Position numbers and translations under genes: made by a program. From assembly GCA_036272915.1 (NCBI GenBank), contig DATAXV010000212.1:1-8489 (forward strand): DNA of 8,489 nt, in the 5' to 3' direction. Of the stretch, positions 6,363 to 8,489 are shown piece by piece. Numbering within the stretch: the first letter of the stretch is position 1; each line of letters begins with the position of its first letter. Source of the stretch: DATAXV01 sp036272915. GTDB lineage: Bacteria; Chloroflexota; Dormibacteria; Dormibacterales; Dormibacteraceae. The notes under the pieces are model-generated. The model saw nothing but the letters and a program-made list of their open reading frames with translations, did no database searches and was not told the DNA's origin.

Positions 6363-7359
6363 GAAGAAGCTCTTCCGCGTCGCGCTCAGAGAGGCGCTCG
6401 ACGAGGAGATGGCCCGTGACAAGCGGGTGTACGTGATCGGCGAGGACATCGGCCTCTTCGGCGGTGCCTACCGCATCACCGAGGGCCTTCTCGACAAGTA
6501 CGGCCCCCTCCGCGTGGTCGACCCGCCGATCGCCGAGGAGGTCATCGTCGGCTCGGCGGTGGGCGCGGCGATGACCGGCCTGCGCCCCGTGGTCGAGATG
6601 ATGACCGTCAACTTCTCGCTGGTCGCCTTCGACCAGATCGTGCAGAACGCGGCCAAGATCCCCTACATGTTCGGCGGCGAGGTCTCGGTACCGCTGGTGA
6701 TCCGGATGCCCGGCGGCGCCGGCCACCAGCTCTCGGCGCAGCACTCGCACAGCTTCGAGGCCCTCTACGCCTCCATCCCCGGCCTGATCGTGGTCGCCCC
6801 GACCACCGCCGCCGACGCCAAGGGCATGCTCAAGTCGTCGATCCGGAGCGACAACCCGATCATCTTCCACGAGAGCATGAGCCTGTACAACACCCGCGGC
6901 GAGGTTCCCGACGAGGAGTACCTGACCCCGCTGGGCAAGGCAGCCGTGCGCCGCAAGGGCAGCGATCTGACCATCGTCGGCGTCTCCCGCCAGGCGATCC
7001 AGGCCGAGCAGGCGGCGGCCAAGCTCGAGGAGGAGGACGTCGACGCCGAGGTCATCGACCTCCGCAGCCTCCGGCCCCTCGACTGGCCGACCCTGATCGA
7101 GTCGGTCAAGCGGACCAACCGCTGCCTCGTCGTCGAGGAGGGCTGGTCCACCTACGGCGTCGGCGCCGAGGTCGCGGCCGGCCTGCAGGAGCGCTGCTTC
7201 GACTACCTGGACGCGCCCATCCGCCGGATCGGCGGCGCCGAGGTGCCGATGCCCTACAACCAGTTCCTGGAGAAGGCGGCGATCCCCTCCATCGAGAACA
7301 TCGTCGAGGGCGCGCTGCGTGTGGTCGGCAAGAAGGGAGCCGAATTGACCCATGCCTGA
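6355..7359 (+). CDS. pdhB: Pyruvate dehydrogenase E1 component, beta subunit
   Basis: 334-residue partner of the E1 alpha domain; the alpha2beta2 tetramer binds thiamine diphosphate at the alpha/beta interface. The protein opens with FRVALREALDEEM and then GEDIGLFGGAYRITEGL (29-45), typical of this family. Glu61 in PPIAEEVIVGSAVGAAM is the expected glutamate that activates the thiazolium ring. GGAGHQLSAQHSHSFEALYA (120-139) holds the active-site His130 region. IDLRSLRPLDWPTLIESV, VVEEGW and the ending PSIENIVEGALRVV are standard C-terminal (transketolase-C) landmarks. Length is as expected (about 325-335). The ATG at 6355 is preceded by GAGGAGG and overlaps the fusion-gene stop by 8 bases (ATGGCTGA); its own stop overlaps E2 by 8 bases (ATGCCTGA). 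All catalytic landmarks are present. Related 2-oxoacid dehydrogenases (branched-chain, acetoin) share these motifs, so the pyruvate assignment rests on the overall operon and on the E1 alpha type. Confidence 0.93.
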   Translation: MAEKKLFRVALREALDEEMARDKRVYVIGEDIGLFGGAYRITEGLLDKYGPLRVVDPPIAEEVIVGSAVGAAMTGLRPVVEMMTVNFSLVAFDQIVQNAAKIPYMFGGEVSVPLVIRMPGGAGHQLSAQHSHSFEALYASIPGLIVVAPTTAADAKGMLKSSIRSDNPIIFHESMSLYNTRGEVPDEEYLTPLGKAAVRRKGSDLTIVGVSRQAIQAEQAAAKLEEEDVDAEVIDLRSLRPLDWPTLIESVKRTNRCLVVEEGWSTYGVGAEVAAGLQERCFDYLDAPIRRIGGAEVPMPYNQFLEKAAIPSIENIVEGALRVVGKKGAELTHA

Positions 7360-8489
7360 CGTCAACATGCCCAAGCTCTCCGACACGATGGAGGAGGGCA
7401 CCGTCCTCGAGTGGAAGCAGAAGGACGGCGCCGAGGTCCGTCGCGGCGACGTGCTCGCCGAGATCGAGTCGGACAAGGCAAGCTTCGACATCGAGGCGGA
7501 GGCCGACGGCTTCCTCAAGATCGTGGTCGAGCAGGGGACGCCGGCTGCGGTCGGCGCCCTGATCGCCCGCATCGGCGCGGCAGGCGAGGCCGAGGCTCCC
7601 GCCCAGCCCGAGCCGGAGCAGCCAAAGGCGGCGCAGGAGGCGCCGGCTCCCAAGGTCGAGCCGCGGCCGGAGCCGACCCCCGAGCGCCGCGAGGCGCCGC
7701 AGACGGCGACCGCTCCCGCCGCCGAGGAGACGGCTCCCCTGAACGGCGTGAAGGCGTCGCCGCTGGCCAAGCGGCTGGCCCGCGAGCGCGGCGTCGACCT
7801 CGCCTCGATCAAGGGCACCGGCCCCGACGGCAGGATCGTCAAGGAGGATGTCCTCAACGCCGATTCCGCGTCGGCCCCGGCCGCGGCGCCGGCTCCGGCG
7901 CCGGCCGTCCCCACGGCGGCTCCGGCAGCCCCGCGGCCGGCCCCGGTCGCCGGCAACGGCGGCGGCCAGGACGTCGAGGTCATCCGGCCCAGCCGGATGC
8001 AGACGACGATCGCCAAGCGGATGATCGAGTCGAAGCAGCAGGTCCCCCACTTCTACATCACCGTCGAGGCCCGGGTGGACGATGCCGACCGGCTGCGCCG
8101 CCAGGTCAAGGAGACGGTCAAGGGCGCCGAGCGCGTGACCCTCACCGACTTCCTGATCCGCGCCTCGGCGATCGCCCTCAAGCGACACCCCTACGCCAAC
8201 GCCTCCTGGGTCGACGACCACATCGAGCAGAAGCATTTCGTCAACATCGGCCTGGCCGTTCCTCCTTCGGAGGGCATGGGCCTGCTCGTCCCGGTGATCC
8301 ACGACTGCGACCGGAAGGACCTGATCCAGATCGCGATCGACCGCGCCCAGGTCATCGAGCGCGCCCGCTCGGGGCGGCCCAGCGAGGGAGACCTGTCCGG
8401 CGGCACCTTCAGCATCTCCAATCTAGGGATGTACGGCGTCGACGAGTTCAACGCCATCATCAACCCGCCCGAGGCGGGGATCCTGGCGG
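7352..8489 (+). CDS. pdhC: Dihydrolipoamide acetyltransferase E2 (partial, C-terminus beyond window)
   Basis: The core of the complex: it carries the acetyl group on a lipoyl arm and transfers it to CoA. 379 residues are visible. Domain order: a single lipoyl domain (1 to about 78) with the modified Lys42 in IESDKASFDIEA; an Ala/Pro/Glu linker (about 79-133); a peripheral-subunit-binding domain (about 134-170) with ASPLAKRLARERGVDL and GTGPDGRIVKEDV; a second, strongly Ala/Pro linker (171-205); and the acyltransferase domain from about 211 (IRPSRMQTTIAKRM, VPHFYITVEA, FSISNLGMYGV). The catalytic His-Arg-x-x-Asp-Gly segment would lie just beyond the right edge, so about 40-50 residues are missing. 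The ATG at 7352 overlaps the E1 beta stop by 8 bases; GGGAG lies 12 bases upstream. In known complexes the subunit-binding domain holds E1 and E3 in competition; here E1 alpha and E3 are one chain, which should change how the complex fills. No second lipoyl domain is present. Confidence 0.93.
   Translation, partial: MPDVNMPKLSDTMEEGTVLEWKQKDGAEVRRGDVLAEIESDKASFDIEAEADGFLKIVVEQGTPAAVGALIARIGAAGEAEAPAQPEPEQPKAAQEAPAPKVEPRPEPTPERREAPQTATAPAAEETAPLNGVKASPLAKRLARERGVDLASIKGTGPDGRIVKEDVLNADSASAPAAAPAPAPAVPTAAPAAPRPAPVAGNGGGQDVEVIRPSRMQTTIAKRMIESKQQVPHFYITVEARVDDADRLRRQVKETVKGAERVTLTDFLIRASAIALKRHPYANASWVDDHIEQKHFVNIGLAVPPSEGMGLLVPVIHDCDRKDLIQIAIDRAQVIERARSGRPSEGDLSGGTFSISNLGMYGVDEFNAIINPPEAGILA

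Noticed and set aside
5121..6449. 442-codon minus-strand open frame antisense to E1 alpha
   Set aside because: Same shadow composition and no motif support; the sense strand has unmistakable E1 alpha motifs.
7872..7965. Repetitive GC-rich Ala/Pro codons in E2 as a possible DNA repeat element
   Set aside because: The imperfect repeats are in frame and explained by the flexible linker between the subunit-binding and catalytic domains that E2 proteins normally have.
6229..8016. 595-codon minus-strand open frame antisense to E1 beta and E2
   Set aside because: The long Ala/Gly/Ser runs come from reading the E2 Ala/Pro linkers backwards; no domain is visible.

Overview
The window is very GC-rich bacterial chromosomal DNA. 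Third codon positions are almost all G or C, GTG starts are common, and genes are packed with overlaps of 1 to 8 bases. The gene content is housekeeping: a type 2 OMP decarboxylase, a TtuA/TtuB-like tRNA thiolation pair, a glutamine-dependent NAD synthetase with a fused amidase domain, and a pyruvate dehydrogenase of the separate alpha/beta E1 kind. This suits a deep-branching actinobacterium (Thermoleophilia- or Rubrobacter-like) or a similar high-GC lineage. That placement is inference; no rRNA or other phylogenetic marker is present. The TtuA/TtuB pair hints at thermophilic ancestry but does not prove it.

Layout. Positions 1-1889 hold a minus-strand operon read from right to left: a 66-residue ubiquitin-like sulfur carrier (ttuB-like), a PP-loop tRNA 2-thiolation enzyme (ttuA-like), then pyrF, which runs off the left edge. 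The first junction overlaps by 1 base (TGATG) and the second by 4 bases (GTGA). Positions 1890-1945 are a 56-base divergent promoter region. Its only obvious element is a -10-like GATAAT facing the sulfur-carrier gene, so close to the start codon that the transcript may be leaderless. Positions 1946-8489 hold a plus-strand operon: nadE, a fused dihydrolipoamide dehydrogenase (E3)-pyruvate dehydrogenase E1 alpha gene, E1 beta, and E2, which runs off the right edge. All three plus-strand junctions are 8-base overlaps of nearly the same sequence (GTGCCTGA, ATGGCTGA, ATGCCTGA).

How the genes work together. E1 alpha/beta decarboxylates pyruvate on thiamine diphosphate and reductively acetylates the lipoyl group of E2. 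E2 passes the acetyl group to CoA, and E3 reoxidises the lipoyl group with NAD+. NadE makes that NAD+, so cofactor synthesis and its main consumer are transcribed together. On the minus strand, the sulfur carrier would deliver activated sulfur as a thiocarboxylate to the TtuA-like enzyme for tRNA 2-thiouridine formation. pyrF makes UMP.

The most unusual object is the E3-E1 alpha fusion, one unbroken reading frame of 863 residues. Normally these are separate genes, and the two enzymes bind the E2 core independently. The linker between them has distinctly relaxed codon use and keeps an AGGAGG ribosome-binding site followed by an in-frame GTG. A start there would give a 370-residue protein, the usual size of a free E1 alpha. 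The locus may therefore make both a fused and a free E1 alpha, or be a recent fusion that still carries the old start. The sulfur carrier is also unusual: its Gly-Gly is followed by Arg-Ala, so it would need trimming before activation. No RNA genes, CRISPR arrays, mobile elements or convincing terminators were seen. Outside the 56-base divergent gap the window is wholly coding.
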